A stretch of DNA of 64,000 nt. Source: Terrihabitans soli (GTDB taxonomy: Bacteria; Pseudomonadota; Alphaproteobacteria; Rhizobiales; Methylopilaceae). Below, piece by piece: positions 26,151 through 34,243 of this stretch (position 1 is its first letter; each line of letters starts with the position of its first letter). The stretch is taken from assembly GCF_014191545.1 (NCBI RefSeq), contig NZ_AP023361.1, positions 1,950,501-2,014,500 on the forward strand. Reading direction: 5' to 3'. Made by a program: the position numbers and the translations under genes. The notes beneath the pieces were generated by a model that saw only the letters and a program-made list of their open reading frames with translations, made no database searches and was not told the origin of the DNA.

Positions 26151-29100
26151 GTGAGCGATATTGGCGGCGTACTTACGTGCGACACGTACGACAATCGGAT
26201 TCGCTGGAAAAAGGGCGAAAGGCTGGACCGCGTCTTCGAGCAGAAATGCGACGAACTCACGGAAAAGCACGGCAAAAGCTTCCCTGCGGTTCTGCTTGAG
26301 AGTGGGCCGATTTCCTATGAAGAACTCGATGCGCGAGCCAACAGGCTAGCCCGCTACCTACGGAAACGCGGCCTCAAATCCGGCGCCCGTGTCGGCATCA
26401 TGCTCAAGCAGAGCGCCGAAACGTACATATCCATGCTGGCGGTCATGAAGCTGAACGCGGCCTATGTGCCGCTGGATGTCAGCTTCCCGCGCGATCGCAT
26501 CGCGATCATCACCGAAGACGCCGGTGTACGATTCATTATTTCTCTGGCGGAGAACAGCGGATCGTTTGAAGGCATCGGCCTTGAGACCGTGTATGTCGAT
26601 GAGGAGGCCGCGACAATCGCCCGGTGCTCGCCAAGGCGGCTGAGTACTGCGGAAAAGGGCCCGCCGCGCGAACAGCTCTGCTATGTCATCTATACCTCCG
26701 GCTCGACCGGCAAGCCGAAGGGCGTTGCCGTCGATCACCCGAGCATCTGCAACTTCGTCAAGGTCGCTGCTGAAGTTTATGGATATTGCGAAGGCGACCG
26801 CGTCTATCAGGGCATGACGATCGCTTTCGACTTCTCGGTCGAAGAGATCTGGGTGCCGCTTCTGGCAGGCGCGACGCTTGTTCCGGGCATCTCCAAAACG
26901 GCGCTTGCCGGCTGCGATCTCGCCGATTTTCTGGAAAAGAACCGCATCACCGCCATGTGCTGCGTACCGACGCTGCTGGCGACCATCAACCGCGATCTGC
27001 CCGATCTGAAACTGCTGCTTCTCAGCGGCGAGGCCTGTCCGCAGGATCTCGTTTCCCGCTGGTATAGACCCGGCCGAAAATTGCTGAATGTGTACGGACC
27101 GACGGAAGCGACCGTCACGGCCACCTGGACGGAGGTGCGCCCGGAAAAGCCGGTCACGATCGGCGTCCCGCTGCCGACCTATCAGATCCTTATTCTGGAA
27201 GAGAATGAGGAAAAGCTCGTGCCGCCGGGCGGAACCGGCGAGATCTGCATTGCCGGCATCGGCCTTGCGCGCGGCTATCTCAACCGCGAGGATCTGACCA
27301 CCAAGGCCTTCATTCCGGATTTTCTGAAACTCGAGAACAATCCCTCGAAACGTCTTTACCGCACAGGCGATCTTGGCCGCATTACCGATGACGGGGAGAT
27401 CGAATATTTCGGCCGCATCGACACCCAGGTTAAAATTCGCGGCTACCGGATCGAGCTGACGGAAATCGAGTCGGCCCTGATGGAAGTGCCCGAGATCGCA
27501 CAGGCCGTCGTCAATCCCTGGTCGGAAGATGGCGGTCCTCTCGAACTCGTCGCCTATTGCACGCTGCAGCCGGGCCATGCGCGCCTCGACAATGAGCGCG
27601 TCAGCGCACAGCTCAAGGCTCGCCTGCCCCGCTACATGATTCCGGCCTATATCGAAATCCTGCCGGAGATCCCGCTGCTGCCGAGCCACAAGGCCGACCG
27701 CAAAAAGCTGCCGCCGCCGTGCGGCCCGCGCTTTACCGCAACAAGCGCCGGGGATCATGTCGCCGCCGAGGGCGCAACCGAAACCCTGATTTCGGACGCG
27801 CTCGCCGGCCTGCTCGGCGTCGACAAAGTCTCGGTCGAAGACCACTTCTTCGACACGCTCGGCGCGCACTCTCTTCTGATGGCGCGCCTGTCGTCGGACA
27901 TCCGCACGCATCTTCCGGGCGCGACCGTCTCGATGCGCGATCTTTACCAGAACCCGACAGTCCGCCAGATCGCCGCGCTGATCGACGGGCAATCCTCGGC
28001 GCGCGTTCAGGCGCCGGCGGAAAACTTCGTGCACGCCAACGTGCCATCCGCGACGAATTATTATCTGTGCGGCGCGTTCCAACTCATTTTCTTCCTTGGC
28101 TTTATCTGGGCCAATCTCGAAATCGTCGTCTGGTCGTTCGATTTCATGCTGCAGTCCACCGACATCGTGGACATGTATCTGCGCGCCGTCGCTCTGAATG
28201 TCATGCTGTTCTTCGGTTATTCGGCGCTTCCGGTTGTGGCGAAATGGGTCGTCGTCGGAACCTGGAAGGAAGACACATTCCCGATCTGGGGCGCGAAATA
28301 TTTTCGCTTCTGGGTCGTCAAGACCCTGATGTCCTTCAATCCGATCCTGCTGTTCCGCTCGACGCCGCTCTTTAATCTTTACCTCCGGCTGCTCGGCGCC
28401 CGCATCGGCAAGAACGTCGTCATCCTGTCGCAGTCCTTCCCGCTCTGTACGGACCTGATCGATATCGGCGACGATACGGTTCTGCGCAATTATTCGATCC
28501 TCACCGGCTACCGCGCCCAGGCCGGCTATATCGATACCGGCCCGGTCACCATCGGCAAAGGCGCGGTCGTCGGCGAACACAGCATGGTCGATATCGGCGC
28601 AAGCCTGGGCGATGGCGGCCGCCTTGCCCATGCCTCGCTCCTGCCCGCCGGCGCCAGCATTCCCGAGGGCGCGACATTTCAGGGCTCGCCGGCCCGCCAG
28701 TGCCAGTCCCGGCCGGCCGAGGCCGAACCGCGCAAAATGACGGCGGTCCGCAAGACGCTCTATGTCGGCTTTCATCTCGGCTCGACGCTGTTCTGGGTGT
28801 TCCCGGTTCTGCCGCTCACCATCTATTTCTTCTTCCCCGAACTCTTCGGACAGAGCCTTGCGACGGTCGCTTCGCGGCTTCCGCAATTCTCGCCCGTGAT
28901 TTTCGGCATCATTCTCGCGGCAACTGCCGGCCTCATGGTGGCGCTTCTGATCGTTGCGCTCGTGCGCGTCTGGGCCATTCCGCGGCTTCTCAATCTTCTG
29001 CTGCGCGAGGGCGTCACCTACCCGCTTTACGGCCTGCGCTATTTCGCCTTCCGGATGATGACGGCGGCGAGCAATCTCGATTATTTCAACACGCTGTTCG

Positions 29101-30191
29101 GCGACAGCTCCTACATCGTTCATTATCTCAGGCTGATCGGCGTCGATCTGTCGACGGTCATTCAGACGGGCTCGAATTTCGGCTCGTTCCAGCGCTTCGA
29201 TTCGCCATTCCTCTGCAAAGTCGGCAGCGGCACCATGGTGTCGAGCACACTCCTGATGGTGAACGCGCAGTTCTCCTCGACCTCGTTCCGCCTCGAACGG
29301 TCGGCGATCGCGGAAAACAACTTCCTCGGCAATGTGATCCTCGTGCCGCCCGGCTCGCGCGCCGGTGACAACTGCCTGCTCGCAACCAAGCTCATGCTGC
29401 CGGTCGATGGCGGCGTGCGGGAGAACACCGGCCTTCTCGGCTCGCCGGTGTTTGAGATTCCGCGCAGCGTCGGGACGGATAAGAACTTTTCCGAAGAATT
29501 CACGCCGCAGGAGCGCGCGGCCCTGCTGAGGAAGAAAAACCGCAACAATATCGCCAGCATGGCACTTTTTCTGATGTCACACTGGATATTCGGCCTTGCC
29601 GCAATGGCCTCGCTCTACTGGACGCTGAAGCTGTTTCCCATTTACGGCATTGCGGCTTTGGCCGGCGCCACGCTGTGCCTTCTTGTTTTCTCTATCTTTT
29701 TCTTTGCGCTGATGGAGTGGTCGAGCCTCGGCTTCCGCAAACTGCGCCCCAATCGCTGCACGATCCTGCACAAAGATTACTGGCAGATCGAGCATCACTG
29801 GAAGATGTCGGAAAACTTCCTAACCTTCCTGTTCCGCGGCACACCGTTCAAAAATCTCATCAGCCGCCTGCTCGGCACAAAGACCGGCCGCATGGTTTAT
29901 GACGATGGTTGTGTGATGACGGAGCGAACTCTGGTCGAAGTCGGGGATTACTGCACCCTCAGTGAGTTCTCCATCGTCCAGGCGCATTCGATGGAAGACG
30001 GCATTTTCAAATCCGACATGATCCGCCTCGGCGCCGGGACGACGATCGGCACGAATTCGCTCGTCCATTACGGCGTGGCCACCGGCGAACAGGCGATTGT
30101 CGATTCCGACTGCTTCGTCATGAAGGGCGAGACGCTCGGTGAAAAGACGATCTGGCGCGGCAACCCCGCCATGCAGGTCTATCCGTCGTAA
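26151..30191 (+). CDS. Pls/PosA-family nonribosomal peptide synthetase (isopeptide polymer synthetase)
   Basis: This is a membrane-bound enzyme of 1346 residues. An adenylation domain covers about 40-520 (A3 YTSGSTGKPKG at 181-191; Asp227, Phe228 and Glu231 in the A4 pocket; A10 Lys514). A carrier domain with Ser574 in LGAHSLL follows. From about 640, pairs of membrane segments (640-700, 868-942, 1133-1190) alternate with three left-handed beta-helix-like domains (about 748-850, 990-1085, 1243-1343). There is no standard condensation (HHxxxDG) or thioesterase domain. This is the plan of epsilon-poly-lysine synthetase Pls, whose three C-terminal domains join a basic amino acid through its side-chain amine. 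The neighbouring aminotransferase suggests diaminobutyrate as monomer. Start GTG 26151. Confidence 0.92.
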   Translation: MSDIGGVLTCDTYDNRIRWKKGERLDRVFEQKCDELTEKHGKSFPAVLLESGPISYEELDARANRLARYLRKRGLKSGARVGIMLKQSAETYISMLAVMKLNAAYVPLDVSFPRDRIAIITEDAGVRFIISLAENSGSFEGIGLETVYVDEEAATIARCSPRRLSTAEKGPPREQLCYVIYTSGSTGKPKGVAVDHPSICNFVKVAAEVYGYCEGDRVYQGMTIAFDFSVEEIWVPLLAGATLVPGISKTALAGCDLADFLEKNRITAMCCVPTLLATINRDLPDLKLLLLSGEACPQDLVSRWYRPGRKLLNVYGPTEATVTATWTEVRPEKPVTIGVPLPTYQILILEENEEKLVPPGGTGEICIAGIGLARGYLNREDLTTKAFIPDFLKLENNPSKRLYRTGDLGRITDDGEIEYFGRIDTQVKIRGYRIELTEIESALMEVPEIAQAVVNPWSEDGGPLELVAYCTLQPGHARLDNERVSAQLKARLPRYMIPAYIEILPEIPLLPSHKADRKKLPPPCGPRFTATSAGDHVAAEGATETLISDALAGLLGVDKVSVEDHFFDTLGAHSLLMARLSSDIRTHLPGATVSMRDLYQNPTVRQIAALIDGQSSARVQAPAENFVHANVPSATNYYLCGAFQLIFFLGFIWANLEIVVWSFDFMLQSTDIVDMYLRAVALNVMLFFGYSALPVVAKWVVVGTWKEDTFPIWGAKYFRFWVVKTLMSFNPILLFRSTPLFNLYLRLLGARIGKNVVILSQSFPLCTDLIDIGDDTVLRNYSILTGYRAQAGYIDTGPVTIGKGAVVGEHSMVDIGASLGDGGRLAHASLLPAGASIPEGATFQGSPARQCQSRPAEAEPRKMTAVRKTLYVGFHLGSTLFWVFPVLPLTIYFFFPELFGQSLATVASRLPQFSPVIFGIILAATAGLMVALLIVALVRVWAIPRLLNLLLREGVTYPLYGLRYFAFRMMTAASNLDYFNTLFGDSSYIVHYLRLIGVDLSTVIQTGSNFGSFQRFDSPFLCKVGSGTMVSSTLLMVNAQFSSTSFRLERSAIAENNFLGNVILVPPGSRAGDNCLLATKLMLPVDGGVRENTGLLGSPVFEIPRSVGTDKNFSEEFTPQERAALLRKKNRNNIASMALFLMSHWIFGLAAMASLYWTLKLFPIYGIAALAGATLCLLVFSIFFFALMEWSSLGFRKLRPNRCTILHKDYWQIEHHWKMSENFLTFLFRGTPFKNLISRLLGTKTGRMVYDDGCVMTERTLVEVGDYCTLSEFSIVQAHSMEDGIFKSDMIRLGAGTTIGTNSLVHYGVATGEQAIVDSDCFVMKGETLGEKTIWRGNPAMQVYPS

Positions 30192-30210
30192 GCTCCTGCG
30201 AGGTTTTGGA

Positions 30211-30306
30211 CCTCATGGTTCGAGACGCCGCTGCGCGGCTCCTCAGGATGAGGGACTGGCCCATCCTTCGAGACGGCCCGCTAAAGCGGACCTCCTCAGG
30301 ATGAGG
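30211..30306. repeat. Family A palindromic repeat pair
   Basis: Two adjacent copies of an imperfect palindrome that starts CCTCATGGTTCGAGACG or CCATCCTTCGAGACGG and ends CTCCTCAGGATGAGG. The units are at 30211-30253 and 30260-30306. The same family recurs at 30922, 37387, 39420 and 40093. It lies just after the synthetase stop. Confidence 0.85.
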
Positions 30307-30319
30307 CGGTAAGGCAGGC

Positions 30320-30359
30320 GCCGCCCCGGCCTGGCCTCAACCGGCCGGGGCGGCTTTTT
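30320..30359 (+). terminator. Rho-independent terminator of the synthetase gene
   Basis: GCCGCCCCGGCC pairs perfectly with GGCCGGGGCGGC around an 11-base loop and is followed by five T residues. It lies 130 bp after the synthetase stop, beyond the family A repeats, and 11 bp from the end of the convergent small gene. Confidence 0.85.
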
Positions 30360-30369
30360 GGGTCCGCCG

Positions 30370-30597
30370 CTAGTGATGCAGGACGGCATTGACGGCCTTG
30401 CTGCGCCTGATCCCCAGCTCGTCCATTTCATGCCGGGTTAAAGACGGATGGCCGATTTCGGAGTCCGATGTACCTACCGCGGCGCCATAGACCGCGATAT
30501 AGGTTTTGACCTTGCCGAGGACGCCGCCCAAAGGCGGGCCCCCATTGACGCGCCCGGCCTTGTGGCCGGCTTTGCCGATCGTCATTGCCTGAGCCAT
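30370..30597 (-). CDS. Small conserved-looking hypothetical protein
   Basis: The protein has 75 residues, Gly/Ala-rich in its first two thirds (VNGGPPLGGVLGKVKTYIA), and ends in HPSLTRHEMDELGIRRSKA. The C-terminal stretch resembles the short arginine-rich DUF1127 motif (LTDRELADIGLSR), but the match is partial. The ATG at 30597 follows an AGGGAG ribosome-binding site. There is no signal peptide. Function is unknown. The gene stands alone between two family A repeat loci. Confidence 0.6.
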   Translation of the reverse strand: MAQAMTIGKAGHKAGRVNGGPPLGGVLGKVKTYIAVYGAAVGTSDSEIGHPSLTRHEMDELGIRRSKAVNAVLHH

Positions 30598-30921
30598 GAG
30601 ATGCTCCCTGTTTCCGCATCCCCCACGCACACGATGCTCACGCCACAGTGAGTCGGCAGCAAGGCACGGGTGCGGGATGCCGCCATGACGTATGTGCAGG
30701 CATAAAAGAAGCGCAACGTGAGAAGATTCTTAAAGCGGAGCATTGAAGTCTTCGCACTCCGTTTCGATGCGCGTTGTTTCTGAGGCGGATAGAGCGCGAC
30801 GGGGGAAAGACTAATCAAAATGAACTCAAAGCCCGCAGCGCTCACTTACGTGCAAGTGCGAAGGCACATCTGAATTCAGTTCAGGGGTGATTAGGGGAAA
30901 TCAGGGCGATGGGCTTTGATG

Positions 30922-31018
30922 CCTCATCCTGAGGAGCCGCGCAGCGGCGTCTCGAAGGATGAGCGATGTGGCCCATCCTTCGAGACGGCCCGCTAAAGCA
31001 GGCCTCCTCAGGATGAGG
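30922..31018. repeat. Family A palindromic repeat pair (inverted arrangement)
   Basis: Units at 30922-30963 and 30969-31018 face each other: the first reads CCTCATCCTGAGGAG...CGAAGGATGAG and the second CCATCCTTCGAGACGG...CTCAGGATGAGG. They lie in a gene-free stretch, 30598-31154, in which I see nothing else except the double-hairpin module listed next. Confidence 0.85.
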
Positions 31019-31050
31019 CGGAGTTTGGCAGGTCCCCCTCACCTCGCTCG

Positions 31051-31111
31051 CTGAACTCGGATGTTTCCGAGTTCAGACTTTGAATGGCCAAATCGGGCAG
31101 GCCCGACTTGG
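31051..31111. repeat. Double-hairpin module (solo copy)
   Basis: Two hairpins side by side: CTGAACTCGG/CCGAGTTCAG around ATGTTT at 31051-31076, and CCAAATCGGG/CCCGACTTGG around CAGG at 31088-31111. Related two-hairpin modules lie inside repeat elements at 38449, 39500, 40172 and 48398. This one sits in a background of neither family A nor B and ends 43 bp before the stop of the minus-strand CinA-like gene. Confidence 0.7.
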
Positions 31112-31154
31112 CTCGGGAGAGGGAGAACGCACGTTTCCGCGCTGCGTCAGAAAC

Positions 31155-31895
31155 TCACACCGGCACTTCGGCGTGCACCTGATCGAGCATTGCGAGAACC
31201 TCGGCCTTCACGCGGGCGAGCTCATCCGGATCGCGGGCGCGGATGACGAGATTGGTGTTGTGGCCGCGCTCATCCTGGAAGGGATAGGAGCCGATCGAGG
31301 TTTCGGGATGCCGCTTCTGGATTTCGCCGAGCGGCGTTCCGACATCGCCCTCCTTGGCATTGGCAAGGATCGTCTCGGACAGAACCTTCGGTCCCGTCTT
31401 CAGGCCGGGAGCGATCGCCGCGAACATGGACTGCATGATCTTCGGCACGCCGGCCATCACGAAGACATTGCCGATGCGAAAGCCCGGCGCGATGATGCCT
31501 TCGGCATAAAACAGCTCGCCGCCTTCGGGCACGCGCGCCATGCGCAGCCGCGCCTCATTCAGCCGGTCGGCGAAATGGATGCGCATATCGGCTTCGACCT
31601 TGGGGTGGATCGGCAGCTTGACGCCGAAGGCATTGGCCACGGCATCGGCGGTGATGTCGTCATGGGTCGGGCCGATGCCGCCGGTCGTGAACACATAGGT
31701 GTAGCGGGCGCGCAGCGCGTTCAGCGCCTCGATGATGGCGGGCTCCTCGTCGGCGACGACACGGATCTCTTTCAGATCGATGCCGAGCTCGGTCAGCCGC
31801 TCGGCGATGAAGCCGGCATTGATGTCCTTGGTGCGTCCGGAAAGGATTTCGTCGCCGATGAGAAGGACGGCGGCGGTGACAATGTCTGAAGCCAT
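31155..31895 (-). CDS. Molybdopterin-binding (MoCF) domain protein, CinA N-terminal type
   Basis: This 246-residue protein resembles the N-terminal domain of CinA/competence-damage proteins. AAVLLIGDEILSGRTKDIN and TTGGIGPTHDDITADAVA are the conserved MoaB/MogA-like motifs. The C-terminal nicotinamide-nucleotide amidase domain of full CinA is absent. Family members have been linked to pyrophosphatase activity on ADP-ribose or FAD-like compounds and to molybdopterin binding. The exact substrate is unknown. The ATG at 31895 (MASDIVTA) is chosen over upstream codons lacking homology. Confidence 0.9.
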   Translation of the reverse strand: MASDIVTAAVLLIGDEILSGRTKDINAGFIAERLTELGIDLKEIRVVADEEPAIIEALNALRARYTYVFTTGGIGPTHDDITADAVANAFGVKLPIHPKVEADMRIHFADRLNEARLRMARVPEGGELFYAEGIIAPGFRIGNVFVMAGVPKIMQSMFAAIAPGLKTGPKVLSETILANAKEGDVGTPLGEIQKRHPETSIGSYPFQDERGHNTNLVIRARDPDELARVKAEVLAMLDQVHAEVPV

Positions 31896-32017
31896 GGTGT
31901 TGATTTTGATCCTGTCCTTCCGGCGAGGCAAGCGGCGTTCCCTCGCCCGGAACCCTTGAGGGCCCAACCGGGTTTTACTCTAACCATCAGTAGTTTTCTC
32001 CGGGGAGGTCACCACAC

Positions 32018-32455
32018 ATGCCGGCAAAATCTGGCGCTCAACAAAAGGCTGCAGGCGCGGCGCTCGCCGCCAAACGCGGCAAGACGCCGAAATCCAAACT
32101 CAAGGGCGCTTCGAAGAGCATGGCGGCGTCCATGTCCGAAAAGCAGCTCGACGAACTGGCCTCGACCAAGCGCAAGGGCAAGCCCGAGCGCATCGGCGCC
32201 AAGTCGAAAGCCAAATCGACAGCCCGCCGCAAAGCGGGCCGCAAACCGGCGGCGCGGAAGTCGACGGCACGGAAGACAACTGCAAAGTCCGGCGCGGCCA
32301 AGAGCCGGACGGCATCAAAGACGACGCGCGCGGCGGCCAAGTCGCGGACCAAGACCCGCGCCAAGACGCCGAAGTCGAAGAGCACGTCCTCGCGCTCATC
32401 AGGCTCGAAGAAGAAAGGCCTCATCTCGCGGGTAAAGGGGATGTTCGGGTCATGA
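32018..32455 (+). CDS. DUF3008 protein with histone H1-like Lys/Ala/Arg-rich tail
   Basis: The protein has 145 residues. The N-terminal 60 (AKSGAQQKAAGAALAAKRGK; KGASKSMAASMSEKQLDELA; STKRKGKPE) match the small DUF3008 family. From about residue 62 the chain is almost only Lys, Arg, Ala, Ser and Thr in KxAxK/RKxxAR repeats, like eukaryotic histone H1 tails or bacterial Hc1/AlgP-type proteins, so DNA or RNA binding is likely. The ATG at 32018 has a GGGGAGG ribosome-binding site. Its stop overlaps the next gene by ATGA, so the two are coupled. Confidence 0.85.
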   Translation: MPAKSGAQQKAAGAALAAKRGKTPKSKLKGASKSMAASMSEKQLDELASTKRKGKPERIGAKSKAKSTARRKAGRKPAARKSTARKTTAKSGAAKSRTASKTTRAAAKSRTKTRAKTPKSKSTSSRSSGSKKKGLISRVKGMFGS

Positions 32456-32712
32456 ACGACAACGAACTGATCCGCCTGCGCGCCTATGAGATCTGGGCGC
32501 GCGAGGGCCAGCCTGAAGGCCGCGAGCTGGAGCACTGGCTCCAGGCGCGCCAGCAAATCCTCGGCACGCCGGCCGAACGGCGCGACGAAAACCGGCCGCC
32601 TGCCTCTAAGTCTCAGCAGACCGAGGAGCAGTCGAACGATGCCCCGCCGAGCGAAACCCCACCCGACCAGCCGAAAGGCGACGAGCTAAAAGAGAGCACG
32701 GAGCTGGGTTAG
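32452..32712 (+). CDS. DUF2934 domain protein
   Basis: The protein has 86 residues. The N-terminal RLRAYEIWAREGQPEGRELE, then HWLQAR, is the DUF2934 signature, a short helical motif common in rhizobia and of unknown function. The rest is acidic, Pro/Gln/Glu-rich and probably disordered. It overlaps the basic DUF3008 protein gene by 4 bp, and the opposite charges of the two products suggest they could interact. A terminator follows. Confidence 0.87.
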   Translation: MNDNELIRLRAYEIWAREGQPEGRELEHWLQARQQILGTPAERRDENRPPASKSQQTEEQSNDAPPSETPPDQPKGDELKESTELG

Positions 32713-32744
32713 CAGCCACTCACCTTCAAAAGCTCTGAAAATGC

Positions 32745-32773
32745 AAAAGCCGGGATGAAACTCCCGGCTTTTT
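32745..32773. terminator. Bidirectional terminator
   Basis: AAAAGCCGGGA and TCCCGGCTTTTT pair around a six-base loop. It ends both the DUF3008-DUF2934 pair on the plus strand and the HEAT-like gene on the minus strand, whose stop begins at the next base. Confidence 0.85.
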
Positions 32774-34243
32774 CTATGTCGTGAACTTTGAAACTAGATC
32801 TAGAATTTGGCCGCCGTACGTACCAATTTTATGAATCGCTTCTGCCGTATCCGCAGTACGTATCAAGTTGTTACTCAGAGCCTCCAACGCCTTACCTACT
32901 CCTTGGAGCTTCGTTGGACTCGGATCTTGAGTAGCCCCCTCAATTTCATCGATAACCCTACTTCTTGCTTCAGGGCTGCTTTCCAAAGCTTGCAGGGCAT
33001 CACGGGCTGCTGCGAGTACTTCTTTAGCCACTCCGATCTGTGCGGCAGACAAAACGTTTCCGGTATTACCGTAGCTGACGGCCGAGCCACCAAAGGCCAC
33101 CGCACTCGCTTGCAGCGTTCCTATTTGCAACGTCCCGATATGAACATCTTTGGTCATTGTGAAGAGGTCTCTTGCCAATACTTCTGCCTTACGCAGCTCC
33201 GGATAGAACTTGGTCCGAGCCGCCATCGCCAAAATCCTCCCGCGCGCGGGTGAATCTACCCCTGCGGCTTCGAAGATCTGACGGACAAGATTTTCATAAT
33301 CCTTAGAGTGGTCGATCTGGCGCACCATATGATCCACCGTAAGAGCGGACACTTCGGCGTTGGCCTCTTTCAAATGCCATTCTGTTACGACCTTATCCAG
33401 GTTGGCATAATAAGTATCTCGAAGCCCCGTCGCTAAGCCTATCCGGGCTTCATCCGAGTGATCTGCGGACCCTCTAAGCACCATTTCATGCCGACGTTTA
33501 CGGGGGCCGTTTTCGGAACCGAACAGCTGATAAACCCAAGCCCTAACGTTGGCCGGGCGTTCGTCCAGTCTTCTCAAATCGATCCCAATGTCTCTTGTAG
33601 AAAGCTTGGCATTCTCCACCACAGCCCAAACAGAGTATTGTGCAACGATGGAATCGTCGTGCTTCCCTAATGCTTTAACAATCGCGGAATTGCTATGCTT
33701 TGGGTGGAAGATGTTCTCCGGAGCTTTATCGAGCCCGACAGTTATCAAGGCAAGCTTGAGGATATCCGGAGAGGCGACATCAATATCGATCTTCGTACGT
33801 TTTAGATCGAGACTACTAGCCGAGGTATTTTGCAGCGCCGACAAAAGGATAAGATCCTGAGAGAACCTGTCCTTGTCGGTCAGGAGCTTGTAAGCACCTG
33901 GATTGTCCAGCTTAAAAAGCGCGGCGATCGCGGCACCGACTACATCGGCGTTATCAGAATAATTTTCCAACGCATCGAGAACGGCTCGTAAGCAGACATC
34001 CCGTCGCCCTATCCGAGCTATTGTGTTTAACGCCCAACGTTTAACCTTGTTATCGGCCGACGTTTGGATCAGTCCAACAACTGTATTTTCTATTCCAAAA
34101 AGGTCGGCGGCACTGAATCTTCCATCCCGCCGGTATAGTTCGCAAATGTACTGTAGCGCTCGTTTTGTTTGAAATGAGTCGCGGCTTTCAAGTTGATGCT
34201 TGAAGTACGAAACCTCAATATCTTCGATCACCCGAATAGCCAT
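32774..34243 (-). CDS. HEAT-like repeat protein of unknown function (second gene of a low-GC pair)
   Basis: The protein has 489 residues. I do not recognise a named family. Residues about 20-250 read as helical HEAT-like repeats (KVKRWALNTIARIGRRDVCL; DNADVVGAAIAALFKLDNPG; HDDSIVAQYSVWAVVENAKL). A Gly/Ala/Thr-rich stretch follows near 370-400 (IGTLQIGTLQASAVAFGGSA). The C-terminal end (VGKALEALSNNLIRTADTAE and GGQILDLVSKF) is amphipathic, like the C-termini of some membrane-acting or effector-associated bacterial immune proteins. Composition is far less GC-rich than its surroundings. It overlaps the upstream HARE-HTH gene by 29 bp, so the two are tightly coupled. Confidence 0.7.
   Translation of the reverse strand: MAIRVIEDIEVSYFKHQLESRDSFQTKRALQYICELYRRDGRFSAADLFGIENTVVGLIQTSADNKVKRWALNTIARIGRRDVCLRAVLDALENYSDNADVVGAAIAALFKLDNPGAYKLLTDKDRFSQDLILLSALQNTSASSLDLKRTKIDIDVASPDILKLALITVGLDKAPENIFHPKHSNSAIVKALGKHDDSIVAQYSVWAVVENAKLSTRDIGIDLRRLDERPANVRAWVYQLFGSENGPRKRRHEMVLRGSADHSDEARIGLATGLRDTYYANLDKVVTEWHLKEANAEVSALTVDHMVRQIDHSKDYENLVRQIFEAAGVDSPARGRILAMAARTKFYPELRKAEVLARDLFTMTKDVHIGTLQIGTLQASAVAFGGSAVSYGNTGNVLSAAQIGVAKEVLAAARDALQALESSPEARSRVIDEIEGATQDPSPTKLQGVGKALEALSNNLIRTADTAEAIHKIGTYGGQILDLVSKFTT

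Noticed and set aside
26358-29123. A 921-codon open frame antisense to the synthetase gene
   Set aside because: It is a shadow frame produced by GC-rich codon bias: no family similarity, composition dominated by Arg, Asp and Ala, and the sense strand has clear NRPS motifs throughout.
26151-30191. Ordinary peptide or siderophore NRPS
   Set aside because: There is a single A-T module with no HHxxxDG condensation or thioesterase domain. The C-terminal half is membrane segments plus beta-helix domains.
30598-30920. Small RNA or extra gene in the gene-free stretch
   Set aside because: No frame with a ribosome-binding site and no convincing promoter-terminator pair could be seen.
31051-31111. Simple transcription terminator
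   Set aside because: Neither hairpin has a T run, and the same two-hairpin unit recurs inside other repeats, so it is better read as a repeat module.
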